A DNA stretch of 40,216 nt, from contig CACZYC010000019.1 of assembly GCA_902785365.1 (NCBI GenBank), positions 1 through 40,216 of the forward strand. Reading direction: 5' to 3'. The notes beneath the pieces were generated by a model. It was not told the origin of the DNA. It worked only from the letters and a program-made list of their open reading frames with translations, and ran no database searches. Below are positions 24,230 through 31,648 of the stretch, piece after piece (the first letter of the stretch is position 1; each line of letters starts with the position of its first letter). The position numbers were made by a program, and so were the translations under genes. The stretch comes from an uncultured Ruminococcus sp. (GTDB lineage: Bacteria; Bacillota; Clostridia; Oscillospirales; Acutalibacteraceae).

Positions 24230-24449
24230 GATAATACGAATTGAAGCGGCTAAAGACGGTAAGCCGCGTTACGCTGTGATAAATCACACGGAGCAAACTC
24301 TTTGTGAGTTTTCGTATTTATGGCACGCCGCTGCATTTGTGCGCTATGTTTCAGGCGGCGAAGTAAATGATGGTGAGATTTTGCTAATCGAAAATTCGAT
24401 ACATAGATTCTATAAGAAATGCAAAACCGCTACGAATAAAGGGGGTTAA
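24222..24449 (+). CDS. Small hypothetical protein
   Basis: About 75 aa, not recognised. It is a soluble, mixed alpha/beta protein starting VYEIIRIEAAKDGKPRYAV, with a basic tail (RFYKKCKTATNKGG). The GTG at 24222 fits the AAGGA at 24206-24210 better than the in-frame GTG at 24213. It overlaps the end of the Cro-like gene by 8 bp, so translation is coupled. Confidence 0.6.
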   Translation: MYEIIRIEAAKDGKPRYAVINHTEQTLCEFSYLWHAAAFVRYVSGGEVNDGEILLIENSIHRFYKKCKTATNKGG

Positions 24450-24452
24450 TCT

Positions 24453-24833
24453 ATGAGGTTTTCAGACGAGCAGATTATTTGCGCCTTGCTACAAAATGGC
24501 AGTGTAAGGGCAGCGGCTAAGGCTTTGGGGTGTTCGGAATCGGTAATTCGTGACCGACTTAAGGGCAAAGAGTTTTCAAAGTTATATAAGGAACGAAAGT
24601 TTGAAGTCTTGACCGCTGCGGCTGATAAAATGAAAAATAATATCTCTTTAGCTGTAGACACCTTAAGCGCGGTTATGTCTGATACTGAAAACCCACCTAC
24701 TGTACGCGTTAGTGCCTCTGACAGCCTTTTACGGCATTGTCTAAGGTATGTGGAGGTAACAGATATTATCAAGCGTATTGAAGCCCTTGAGGCTATTCAG
24801 GAAGAAAGTGAGGCTTTGTATGAGGGATTATAA
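24453..24833 (+). CDS. Phage-type helix-turn-helix protein
   Basis: This 126-aa protein has an N-terminal HTH (about 5-32, DEQIICALLQNGSVRAAAKA then LGCSESVIRDRLK) followed by a long helical segment (TAAADKMKNNISLAVDTL, TVRVSASDSLLRHCLRYVEVTDIIKRIEALEA). This layout is common in Firmicute prophages and integrative elements, where such proteins are sometimes compared with terminase small subunits. Whether it recognises phage packaging DNA or regulates transcription cannot be said. RBS AAAGGGGG. Confidence 0.65.
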   Translation: MRFSDEQIICALLQNGSVRAAAKALGCSESVIRDRLKGKEFSKLYKERKFEVLTAAADKMKNNISLAVDTLSAVMSDTENPPTVRVSASDSLLRHCLRYVEVTDIIKRIEALEAIQEESEALYEGL

Positions 24834-25155
24834 TTCACGTTTACAAAAAATAGAAAGCAAAAACACGGAGATTACAGAGTTTTCGGACGTGTGGGAGTGG
24901 ATTAAAGCTGGGCGATACTGGGATGAGCTTACCGAGGATGAGTTAATAAGGTACTTTTGCTATGAACGCAACACTACCGAATATGAAATGGGAAAAGCAG
25001 CTCTTGACCTTGAAAAAATGATTTGTGAGTTAAACGATAACAGTGTATTCCCACCACACGAAAAACTTACTCCAAGAAAACCACCTGAAAAGGTTGACCG
25101 TGAAGAAGTAAGAGGTTTAATAGATAGAATAATTTTTGGATATAACGAGGATTAG
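24820..25155 (+). CDS. Hypothetical element protein
   Basis: 111 aa, not recognised. It is mostly helical and charged, with aromatic motifs (SDVWEWIKAGRYWDELTEDEL and LIRYFCYERNTTEYEMGKA) and a Pro/Lys-rich segment near 80-92. The ATG at 24820 overlaps the preceding gene by 14 bp and has a purine-rich SD; the frame is open to 24778 but that start lies deep in the neighbour. Confidence 0.6.
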   Translation: MRDYNSRLQKIESKNTEITEFSDVWEWIKAGRYWDELTEDELIRYFCYERNTTEYEMGKAALDLEKMICELNDNSVFPPHEKLTPRKPPEKVDREEVRGLIDRIIFGYNED

Positions 25156-25168
25156 AAAGGTTGTTATT

Positions 25169-25396
25169 ATGGATAATTTAATTCATTTTATTCTTACAGA
25201 GCTTAACAAGCCATTTGAAAATGACGGACACTCTATTACGATTATAGAGGCGGCTTGTAAGCGACTTATTACAATGTTACTTGACGATAATACAAGTGAC
25301 GAGGATTTTCTTAAAGGATTTGAATTTATACGCGATACAATCGGAGAAAAACCGATTACTAAAATCGAACTCAAGATTACACCTGATAGAGAATAA
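25169..25396 (+). CDS. Small hypothetical acidic protein
   Basis: 75 aa, not recognised, acidic and helical (IHFILTELNKPFENDG and ITIIEAACKRLITMLLDDN). I use the ATG at 25169 because AGAAAGG lies 8 nt upstream. It is followed by a 130-bp gap with two hairpins. Confidence 0.6.
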   Translation: MDNLIHFILTELNKPFENDGHSITIIEAACKRLITMLLDDNTSDEDFLKGFEFIRDTIGEKPITKIELKITPDRE

Positions 25397-25405
25397 AAAA
25401 GAAAA

Positions 25406-25497
25406 GTGCGTACTGCTCCCGCGTTAAGAGATAGTACGCACATATCGAATAAATCAGCGTTACCGCTGTGTGTTTATATTTTACCACACGGCAGCGG
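25406..25497 (+). ncRNA. Two-hairpin intergenic segment (possible structured RNA)
   Basis: A perfect 9-bp stem GTGCGTACT/AGTACGCAC (25406-25414 with 25433-25441) is followed by a second stem, CCGCTG/CAGCGG (25463-25468 with 25492-25497) with an inner GTG/CAC. No T-run follows either stem, so they are not plain terminators. They may control the downstream HTH and replication genes. Confidence 0.4.
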
Positions 25498-25527
25498 CAT
25501 TGTAAATATATGGAGGTAATTTTTATT

Positions 25528-25731
25528 ATGGCAAAAAAAGTTATTATAACAAACTGGGAAGAACTCCCTGTTCTTTTAGATTTACACACTGTAGCTTTAG
25601 TGTTCAATATTTCAGATATAACAGTAAAACAATGGCTATACAAAGGACTGATACAGGGCTCAAAAATTGGTCGCAAGTGGTTTTTTAATAAGGACTATAT
25701 ACAATCCCTAACAGAATCAAATAACACTTGA
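25528..25731 (+). CDS. Helix-turn-helix excisionase-like protein
   Basis: A 67-aa protein of the MerR/excisionase-type fold: LLDLHTVALVFNISDITVKQWLYKGLIQGSKIGRKWFFNKDYI shows the helix-turn-helix and the Arg-Trp wing typical of DNA-binding domains of this class. The ATG at 25528 follows TGGAGG. It may act as recombination directionality factor for the integrase or as a regulator of replication. Confidence 0.72.
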   Translation: MAKKVIITNWEELPVLLDLHTVALVFNISDITVKQWLYKGLIQGSKIGRKWFFNKDYIQSLTESNNT

Positions 25732-25742
25732 GGGGGCTTACA

Positions 25743-26192
25743 GTGTTAAGCGACAACACATACATAAAGTTATATCGGAGCTTACAGAATTGGCGTTGGT
25801 ATAAAGACGGTAATACCGCTCGCGTTTACATACATTTGTTAATGAAAGCAAATATTTCCGCTGCTAATTTTGAAGAAATCACTATACAGCGCGGAGAAGT
25901 TGTTACAAGCTATAATAATTTAGCAAATGAATTAGGATTATCGCCTAAAAATATTCGTACAGCTATAAAACACTTAAAATCGACAGGCGAAGTGGCAAGC
26001 CGTTCAACCTCAAAATTTACGATTATTACTATAAATAATTACGAAAAGTATCAAGGGGTGGCAAGCAAAACGGCAAGCGAGCGGCAAGCAAGTGGCAAGC
26101 AAACGGCAAGCAAGTGGCAACAATATAATAAGAATAATAAGGAAAAGAATAATCAAGAATATTATTCTAAAGATGATTTTAATTTGTATTGA
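25743..26192 (+). CDS. Replication initiator-like winged-helix protein
   Basis: The 149-aa product has a winged helix of the phage replisome-organiser type (NWRWYKDGNTARVYIHLLM, then RGEVVTSYNNLANELGLSPKNIRTAIKHLKSTGEV). Its C-terminus (KTASERQASGKQTASKWQQ) is encoded by tandem GGCAAGC repeats that look like origin iterons. The next gene is a DnaC-like loader, so the pair resembles lambda O/P. The GTG at 25743 follows GAGGGGG; an earlier TTG at 25728 is less likely. Confidence 0.75.
   Translation: MLSDNTYIKLYRSLQNWRWYKDGNTARVYIHLLMKANISAANFEEITIQRGEVVTSYNNLANELGLSPKNIRTAIKHLKSTGEVASRSTSKFTIITINNYEKYQGVASKTASERQASGKQTASKWQQYNKNNKEKNNQEYYSKDDFNLY
26060..26175 (+). other. Putative replication origin: iterons and AT-rich region inside the initiator gene
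   Basis: Five tandem copies of an 11-12 bp unit (GGCAAGC followed by RAGT/AAAC variants) start at 26060, 26072, 26083, 26094 and 26105, with a truncated sixth at 26116 and a lone GGCAAGC at 25994. They are followed directly by about 55 bp that are almost only A and T (26121-26175). Iterons beside an unwinding region within the initiator gene is the lambda ori layout. Confidence 0.6.
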
Positions 26193-26202
26193 GGTGATAA
26201 CT

Positions 26203-27039
26203 ATGGATGAGATTATAAATTCAATAGGGGCTAAATCATTAGTTGGAATTCCTATACTTGATGGGGATTACCTTAAAGACGGATTATACTACTGTGGTAA
26301 GTGCCACACGCCTAAACGTAAAAAAATAGAGTTTCAAGGTACAACACGGGAGGTCGGTGTACTTTGTTCGTGTGGACAAGCTGAATATGAGCGTGAGCAA
26401 GAAGAAATCCAAAAAGCAAAGAGGGAAATGTATATTGAACGTCTGCAAAAGTCAGGAATACAGGATTTAAAGCTAATGAATTGTTCATTTAGTGCAGATG
26501 ATAGCCCTGATTCTAAACATTCTATTTACTTAAGACGTTATGTCGATAAGTGGAACGAGGTTTCTATAAACAATATCGGCTTATTGCTTTATGGTGGAGT
26601 AGGAACGGGAAAAAGTTTTTACGCAGGGTGTATAGCAAACGAAATCATTAAACGATACGCCGTACCTGTAGTGGTAACATCTATCCCGCGGATTCTGAAT
26701 CAGCTGTTTTCAACAGGTGATAAGAACAATTACATAGCTAATCTAACAAACGCGGATTTACTTGTAGTTGACGATTTAGGAACGGAGCGCGACACTGATT
26801 ACTCTATGGAGCAAGTGTTTACAGTTATTGACGAGCGGTATAAGGCTAACAAGCCGTTAATTGTAACTACAAATCTAAACCGTGAGCAACTACAAAAGCC
26901 AAAAGATATAAAACTACAGCGTGTATATGATAGAGTACTTGAAATGTGTACTCCAATAGAGATAAACGGGGAATCAAGGCGTAAAACAAATGCAGGAATT
27001 AAGAAAAATGAAGCAAAAAAGATACTATTCAATGAATAA
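26203..27039 (+). CDS. DnaC/IstB-like helicase loader ATPase
   Basis: This AAA+ ATPase of 278 aa loads the host replicative helicase at an origin. Walker A is GGVGTGKS (131-138), Walker B is LLVVDDLG (186-193), and sensor/arginine regions are PLIVTTNLNREQL and RVYDRVLEMC. An N-terminal zinc-binding module has CGKC (31-34) and CSC (55-57). The ATG at 26203 follows GAGGTGAT; the longer frame from 26092 runs through the iteron region and is not used. It is the last gene of the element. Confidence 0.88.
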   Translation: MDEIINSIGAKSLVGIPILDGDYLKDGLYYCGKCHTPKRKKIEFQGTTREVGVLCSCGQAEYEREQEEIQKAKREMYIERLQKSGIQDLKLMNCSFSADDSPDSKHSIYLRRYVDKWNEVSINNIGLLLYGGVGTGKSFYAGCIANEIIKRYAVPVVVTSIPRILNQLFSTGDKNNYIANLTNADLLVVDDLGTERDTDYSMEQVFTVIDERYKANKPLIVTTNLNREQLQKPKDIKLQRVYDRVLEMCTPIEINGESRRKTNAGIKKNEAKKILFNE

Positions 27040-27118
27040 TTTAATGTTTTTTGAAGAAAATTTGTTCTTTTATTCTTAATTATTATATATTCTATGCGGG
27101 TTTCAAGCTCTGAATTGT

Positions 27119-27141
27119 GGCATACAAAACGGCATACAAAT
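27119..27141 (+). repeat. Right pair of putative integrase arm-type sites
   Basis: The 23-bp tandem GGCATACAAA pair is identical to 22083-22105. A further tandem CGTATTTTAA pair follows at 27155-27174. Confidence 0.65.
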
Positions 27142-27206
27142 TAGTGTTTTTTAGCGTATTTTAACGTATTTTAATGAAATTAAAGAATTATAATATTGCA
27201 AAAATA

Positions 27207-27250
27207 AAAGCCCTTGAGCCCACTGTTTATGCGGGTTTCAAGGACTTTTT
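27207..27250 (-). terminator. Terminator supplied to tRNA-Ala by the element
   Basis: A long stem joins AAGCCCTTGAGCCC (from 27208) to GCGGGTTTCAAGGACTT (to about 27247), just after the tRNA CCA on the minus strand. A 15-bp part (TATGCGGGTTTCAAG) is repeated at 27093-27107. The element thus carries a new terminator for the tRNA it interrupts. Confidence 0.75.
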
Positions 27251-27251
27251 A

Positions 27252-27302
27252 TTGGTGGAGATAACGGGGCTCGAACCCGTGACCTCTTGACTGCCAGTCA
27301 AG
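27252..27302 (-). repeat. attR: direct repeat within intact tRNA-Ala
   Basis: 51 bp identical to attL (21983-22033). The crossover lies somewhere within them, so the working tRNA-Ala has its 3' part supplied by the element. Confidence 0.9.
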
Positions 27303-27328
27303 CACTCTCCCAGCTGAGCTATACCCCC
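27253..27328 (-). tRNA. tRNA-Ala(GGC)
   Basis: The minus strand folds as a full cloverleaf: acceptor GGGGGTA with TATCTCC including the alanine identity pair G3-U70, D-arm TAGCTCAGCTGGGAGA, anticodon loop CTGGCAG with GGC, T-loop TTCGAGC, and encoded CCA (27253-27255). Length 76 nt. It is the integration target of the adjacent element. Confidence 0.96.
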
Positions 27329-27340
27329 AAGTGCTTTTAT

Positions 27341-27369
27341 ATTATATACAAAAAACATATTGTTGTCAA
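27341..27369 (-). promoter_or_regulatory. Consensus promoter of tRNA-Ala
   Basis: A perfect TTGACA (27364-27369) and a perfect TATAAT (27341-27346) on the minus strand are 17 bp apart, 12 bp from the tRNA. Confidence 0.9.
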
Positions 27370-27552
27370 TTATGATAAATGTTTTTTTGAAAAATTTCTA
27401 AACTTAATAAATCTGTTTTTTACAAAATTGTAATTTAGTATTTTCAGTATACTATTGAATATTTTTTATTCGTATTGTAAAATTGAGTTGTATGAGGCTA
27501 ATGTATTTATTTTGGTTTCTACAAAAATTTTATTACAAGGAGATATGAAAAA

Positions 27553-28209
27553 ATGAGATTTCCTAACGCTTTTTCAGGCGTAAAAAAACTTTTTACCGCT
27601 GAAATTCTTCAGATTATCGGTGTTGTTGCAATAGGTTTATCAGCCTTCTTTTTGATTATTCTCGGCGCGAGTGTTGATTCCGATAACGCTGTTACAGGAC
27701 TTAGTTCATTTGCGTTTATGAGCATATTCGCTATTGGCGGCACTGTTGTATTGATTATTGCAGCTATACTTAAACTTGTAGGTCTTGCTAAAGCGGGCAA
27801 GGACAATAAATACTTTACATATGCTTTGTATTGCATTATTGTCGGTATGATTTTTGTTTGTATCGGTTCTTTCTTCCAGTCAAGCAACACTACCATTTTT
27901 AACATCTGTGATAGTATTAACAAGATTGCTGACCTTGTTGCTACAATCCTTATTATTCAAGGTGTTATGAATCTTGCTGCTGATATCGGTGACAGTGAAA
28001 TGGTAATGAAGGGCGCTACTCTTTTTAAAGTAATTACTGCTATATATGTTTTTGCTATTCTCGGCGCTATTACTTTCGCTGTTATGTATCCGTTCCCATT
28101 CTTAAGAATTATAGCCGCTGTATTCTCGTGCATTAGCATTTTGCTTTCTGTTGTTTCATATATTCTCTTCTTAGCTTATCTTGCCAGAGCTAAAAAGATG
28201 CTTGGTTAA
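27553..28209 (+). CDS. Multi-pass membrane protein of unknown function
   Basis: A 218-aa protein with five to six TM helices (about 18-42, 54-78, 88-108, 127-148, 160-180, 185-212), mostly small and branched residues. I recognise no domain. It is a single gene with a strong AAGGAGAT site; an overlapping ATGAAAAAATGA just upstream is not the start because it runs into a stop at once. It is separated from tRNA-Ala by 220 bp of AT-rich DNA in which only the tRNA promoter is clear. Confidence 0.75.
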   Translation: MRFPNAFSGVKKLFTAEILQIIGVVAIGLSAFFLIILGASVDSDNAVTGLSSFAFMSIFAIGGTVVLIIAAILKLVGLAKAGKDNKYFTYALYCIIVGMIFVCIGSFFQSSNTTIFNICDSINKIADLVATILIIQGVMNLAADIGDSEMVMKGATLFKVITAIYVFAILGAITFAVMYPFPFLRIIAAVFSCISILLSVVSYILFLAYLARAKKMLG

Positions 28210-28231
28210 AATATACAGAGGTTTTAAAGAA

Positions 28232-28259
28232 ACACCGCATGGCATAAACCGTGCGGTGT
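28232..28259 (+). terminator. Hairpin after the membrane protein gene
   Basis: ACACCGCATGG and CCGTGCGGTGT form an 11-bp stem with one G-T pair around CATAAA. No clear T-run follows, so it may be a weak terminator or an mRNA end stabiliser. Confidence 0.5.
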
Positions 28260-28367
28260 CAATTATTTGTATGTAAAAAAATTTGTATTTACATTATCAT
28301 TATATTTTGGTATATTTAGTATGATATGTTTTATATTAAACATAGAATGATTTAAAGGAGAGGAAAA

Positions 28368-28910
28368 ATGTCAAACAACCCCTATAAAGGAACACAAACC
28401 GAAAAAAATCTTGAGGCCGCATTCGCGGGAGAATCTCAAGCCAGAAACAAATACACATATTTTGCTTCTAAAGCGAAAAAAGAAGGTTTCGAGCAGATTT
28501 CCGCGCTTTTCCTGAAAACAGCTGATAACGAAAAAGAACACGCTAAGCTTTGGTTTAAAGAGCTCAACGGAATCGGCTCAACTACGGAAAACCTCGAGAA
28601 CGCAGCTAATGGCGAGAATTACGAGTGGACCGATATGTACGAAGGTTTTGCCAAAACCGCTGAAGAAGAAGGTTTTAATGAACTCGCTCAAAAATTCAGA
28701 CGTGTAGCCGCTATCGAAAAAATGCATGAAGAACGTTACAGAGCACTGCTCAAAAACGTTGAAATGCAGGAAGTATTCAAAAAAGGCGAAGTTAAGGTAT
28801 GGGAATGCCGCAACTGTGGACACATTGTTGTCGGTACAGAAGCACCCGAGGTATGTCCTACGTGCGACCATCCTCGTTCATTCTTTGAACTTCACGCAGA
28901 AAATTACTGA
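28368..28910 (+). CDS. Rubrerythrin
   Basis: This is a non-haem iron peroxidase that protects anaerobes from hydrogen peroxide in the cytosol. The N-terminal ferritin-like four-helix domain has the iron-binding Glu/His motifs ([55 protein letters not shown]). The C-terminal rubredoxin domain holds CRNCG and CPTCDHP around residues 145-163. 180 aa is typical. RBS AAAGGAGAGG. It is likely monocistronic. Confidence 0.95.
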   Translation: MSNNPYKGTQTEKNLEAAFAGESQARNKYTYFASKAKKEGFEQISALFLKTADNEKEHAKLWFKELNGIGSTTENLENAANGENYEWTDMYEGFAKTAEEEGFNELAQKFRRVAAIEKMHEERYRALLKNVEMQEVFKKGEVKVWECRNCGHIVVGTEAPEVCPTCDHPRSFFELHAENY

Positions 28911-28921
28911 TTTTGTTTGTA

Positions 28922-28955
28922 AAAAGCAAGCGCATTTACGCGTTTGCTTTTTCTT
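28922..28955 (+). terminator. Terminator of the rubrerythrin gene
   Basis: AAAGCAAGCG pairs with CGTTTGCTTT (with a G-T pair), followed by TTCTTTTATT. Confidence 0.75.
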
Positions 28956-29102
28956 TTATTGACATATTTCGAATTATTTCCAAAAAAATGTGCTAAAAAG
29001 CTTACATTTGTGTTAATTTGCCTATGGAATATTTTTAGAATTCAACTATAATAGTAAAGGTATATGTGAAAATCTATATATTTGTATTTTTACGGTGATT
29101 TT

Positions 29103-30743
29103 ATGGTAAAGTATTTAGACGGTAATATGTTTCTAAAGATGCTCAACGCGGGCGCGGCAAAACTTGCCGAAAACAAAGAAGATATAAACAATCTTAATGT
29201 TTTTCCAATCCCGGACGGCGATACGGGTGATAATATGCTTATGACTGCTGAGGGCGGACTTTCAGTAATTCCCGAAGCGTCTCTCGGAAAAACAGCTTCC
29301 TTTGTTTCGGATGGTATGCTTCTTTCGGCGAGAGGAAATTCCGGAGTTATTTTGTCTAGAATATTCAGCGGAATAGCTAAAGGACTGAACGGAATAGACA
29401 GATGTGATTTAAAAAGCTTTGGAAACGCGCTTAAAAGCGGCGTTAAAGAAAGCTACGGAGCTGTCAGTAAACCAGTTGAAGGAACAATTCTTACTGTTTT
29501 CCGTGAAGGTGTAGAATACGCTGATAGCAGAATAACCGATGACAGCAGCTATGAAAGCCTGTTTAAAGACTTGATTGCCGAGTTTAACCGCTCTCTTGAC
29601 AGAACTCCCGATTTACTTGATGTTCTGAAAGAGTCGGGTGTCGTCGACAGCGGCGGCGCGGGATTAATATGCATATTTAATGGTATGAACGACGCTTTGA
29701 ACGGCAAGGAAATCTCCCACGTATCATCTGCATCGGTATCTTCACATAAAATTGATGTTAATATGTTCACTTCGGACAGCGTGCTTGAGTTCGGATATTG
29801 TACTGAATTTTTACTCAGGCTTCAAAATTCGAAGATAGATGTTGAAAACTTTGATTTCGACAGCTTTTCAAAACATCTTAACGAAATAGGGGATTCCGTT
29901 GTTACTTTTGCTGACGGAACAATAATTAAGGTTCATGTTCATACAAAGACACCCGGCGAAGTTTTGGATTATTGTCAGAAGTTCGGCGAGTTCTTAACAA
30001 TGAAAATTGAGAATATGACTCTCCAGCATAATGAAACTGAGAGTGTTAAGAAACAGACTTTCAAGAAAAAGTCCGTTAAAAAGCCTTATGGTATAGTCAG
30101 CGTAGCAAGCGGCAAGGGCATTAAAGAAACTTTTATTAATCTCGGTTGTGACTTTGTTGTAGAAGGCGGTCAGAGTATGAATCCGTCGACTGAAGATTTC
30201 ATTAAAGCTTTTGAAGAGGTTAATGCAGAAACTATCCTTGTATATCCTAACAACGGTAATATTATTTTAGGCGCTCAGCAGGCTGCTGAATTATATAATG
30301 AGGCTGAAATAAGAATTATTCCGACTAAAACTGTCGGCGAGGGTTATGCCGCTATTTCAATGCTGGATACATCCTATGGTATTACGGATGATATTATAAA
30401 CGAGCAGAAAGAGATAATAGACTCAGTTGTAACAGGCGTAATTTCAAAGGCTGTCAGAGATACCGAGAAAGACGGTATTGCTGTTACAAAAGATGACTAC
30501 ATTGGTTTTGTCGGTGATAAAATAATCGTCGATGACGGAGATAAGCAGGACGCTCTTATGCTTCTTGCCGAAAAGCTTAACGCTTCACGTTATGATATTT
30601 TGCTTTTGATTTACGGCGATTCTGTCAGCGAGGATGATTGTCGTGAAGCTGAAAAAATGTTAAGAGCCAAGTATAAACGTACCGAAATAGTTTCAATATA
30701 CGGCGGACAGCCGATTTATGATTATATTTTGGTTCTAGAATAA
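29103..30743 (+). CDS. fakA: Fatty acid kinase catalytic subunit FakA (DhaL/YloV-type)
   Basis: FakA phosphorylates fatty acids held by FakB to acyl-phosphate. The N-terminal DhaL domain (about 1-200) has the metal-binding motif FPIPDGDTGDNM (D38, D40, D43) and SARGNSGVILSRIFSG. A middle domain (about 210-320) and a C-terminal domain similar to EDD/DegV (from VKKPYGIVSVASGKG) follow, the normal FakA order; 546 aa. The start is the ATG at 29103 rather than the in-frame 29082, since ACGGTGAT precedes it. The next two genes are its pathway partners. Confidence 0.93.
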   Translation: MVKYLDGNMFLKMLNAGAAKLAENKEDINNLNVFPIPDGDTGDNMLMTAEGGLSVIPEASLGKTASFVSDGMLLSARGNSGVILSRIFSGIAKGLNGIDRCDLKSFGNALKSGVKESYGAVSKPVEGTILTVFREGVEYADSRITDDSSYESLFKDLIAEFNRSLDRTPDLLDVLKESGVVDSGGAGLICIFNGMNDALNGKEISHVSSASVSSHKIDVNMFTSDSVLEFGYCTEFLLRLQNSKIDVENFDFDSFSKHLNEIGDSVVTFADGTIIKVHVHTKTPGEVLDYCQKFGEFLTMKIENMTLQHNETESVKKQTFKKKSVKKPYGIVSVASGKGIKETFINLGCDFVVEGGQSMNPSTEDFIKAFEEVNAETILVYPNNGNIILGAQQAAELYNEAEIRIIPTKTVGEGYAAISMLDTSYGITDDIINEQKEIIDSVVTGVISKAVRDTEKDGIAVTKDDYIGFVGDKIIVDDGDKQDALMLLAEKLNASRYDILLLIYGDSVSEDDCREAEKMLRAKYKRTEIVSIYGGQPIYDYILVLE

Positions 30744-30760
30744 TTTGAGAGGTGACATAA

Positions 30761-31648
30761 ATGGAGAAAGTAAAGATTTTTACAGATTCTTGTTCTGATC
30801 TTTCCAAGGATTTGCGTGAAAAGTATGACATTGAATATGTCAAAATGAACACTGTTTATAATGGTGAGGAAAAGGAAGCTAACCTTGATTGGGTTGAGTA
30901 TACTCCGAAGGAATTCTATGATATTATGAGAAACGGAGAACGTATCACAACTACTCAGGTGCCTTCTCAGGTTTTTGAGACTGAATTCACTAAGGTGCTT
31001 GAGGAGGGCTATGATATCGTTTATATCGGTTGTTCTTCAAAGCTCTCGGGTTCTGTTGAGATGGGCAAGGTTGTATCAAAGAACCTTCTCAAAAAATATC
31101 CCGACAGAAAAATCCATTGCATTAATTCTCTCAACGCCTGTATGGGCGAGGGGTTGTTGGCTATTAAAGCGTCACAGTTCAGAGAAGAGGGTATGAACGC
31201 TGACGAGATAGCAATAAGCATTAAAAAAATCCGCAACAATGTTAATCAGTACGCTACTGTTCATACTCTTGACGCGTTGAAACGCGCGGGCAGAGTTAAA
31301 GCCACCTCCGCTTTCTTCGGAAATCTTCTTGGTGTCAAGCCTGTTATTATCTCAAATACCGAAGGCGATAATGTTCCTATCAAAAAGGCTAAAGGACGCT
31401 TTAATTCAATGCAGGAGATTGTTAATCTTACTGTTGAGAACATTACCGACGCTGATGATCAGTGTGTTTATATCACTCATGCCGACTCGAAAGATGACGC
31501 GGTTGAGCTTGAAAAGATGATTAAAGCAAAGCTTCCTAACATCGAGACATATATTGGTTATATCGGCCCGATCATCGGAGCTTCTATCGGACCTGAGGCT
31601 CTCGCGATTTTTTCATTTGGTAAGAGTGTGGAGCAGTATAACGTATGA
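30761..31648 (+). CDS. fakB: Fatty acid-binding protein FakB (DegV family)
   Basis: FakB holds a fatty acid as substrate for FakA and delivers the acyl-phosphate. The family marks are the opening VKIFTDSCSDLS, TTTQVPSQVFE (about 65-75), the GCSSKLSGS loop and the basic HTLDALKRAGR segment. 295 aa is close to the usual 280-290. It starts 17 nt after fakA and overlaps plsY by 4 bp. Confidence 0.93.
   Translation: MEKVKIFTDSCSDLSKDLREKYDIEYVKMNTVYNGEEKEANLDWVEYTPKEFYDIMRNGERITTTQVPSQVFETEFTKVLEEGYDIVYIGCSSKLSGSVEMGKVVSKNLLKKYPDRKIHCINSLNACMGEGLLAIKASQFREEGMNADEIAISIKKIRNNVNQYATVHTLDALKRAGRVKATSAFFGNLLGVKPVIISNTEGDNVPIKKAKGRFNSMQEIVNLTVENITDADDQCVYITHADSKDDAVELEKMIKAKLPNIETYIGYIGPIIGASIGPEALAIFSFGKSVEQYNV

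Larger units (their letters stand above)
21983..27302. mobile_element. 5.27-kb integrative element in tRNA-Ala (satellite-like)
   Basis: The element is bounded by 51-bp identical direct repeats (21983-22033 and 27252-27302) that equal the 3' two-thirds of tRNA-Ala, which stays intact at the right end. Leftmost is a tyrosine integrase, next to it a repressor and a divergent Cro-like gene. A rightward operon of small genes, a replication initiator with iterons and a DnaC-like loader follows. There are no portal, capsid, tail, lysis, relaxase or type IV secretion genes, so it is not a complete prophage or ICE. It could be a phage satellite, a cryptic remnant or an integrating plasmid-like element. 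Confidence 0.85.

Noticed and set aside
26092..26202. Earlier start for the DnaC-like gene
   Set aside because: That frame reads the iterons out of phase with the initiator and has no ribosome site; the ATG at 26203 follows GAGGTGAT.
21983..27302. Complete prophage or integrative conjugative element
   Set aside because: No portal, capsid, tail, lysis, relaxase or secretion genes in 5.27 kb.
29103..30743. FakA-like gene as dihydroxyacetone kinase
   Set aside because: It has the DhaL-like domain but not DhaK, plus the C-terminal domain of FakA, and it is followed by a DegV/FakB gene and plsY.
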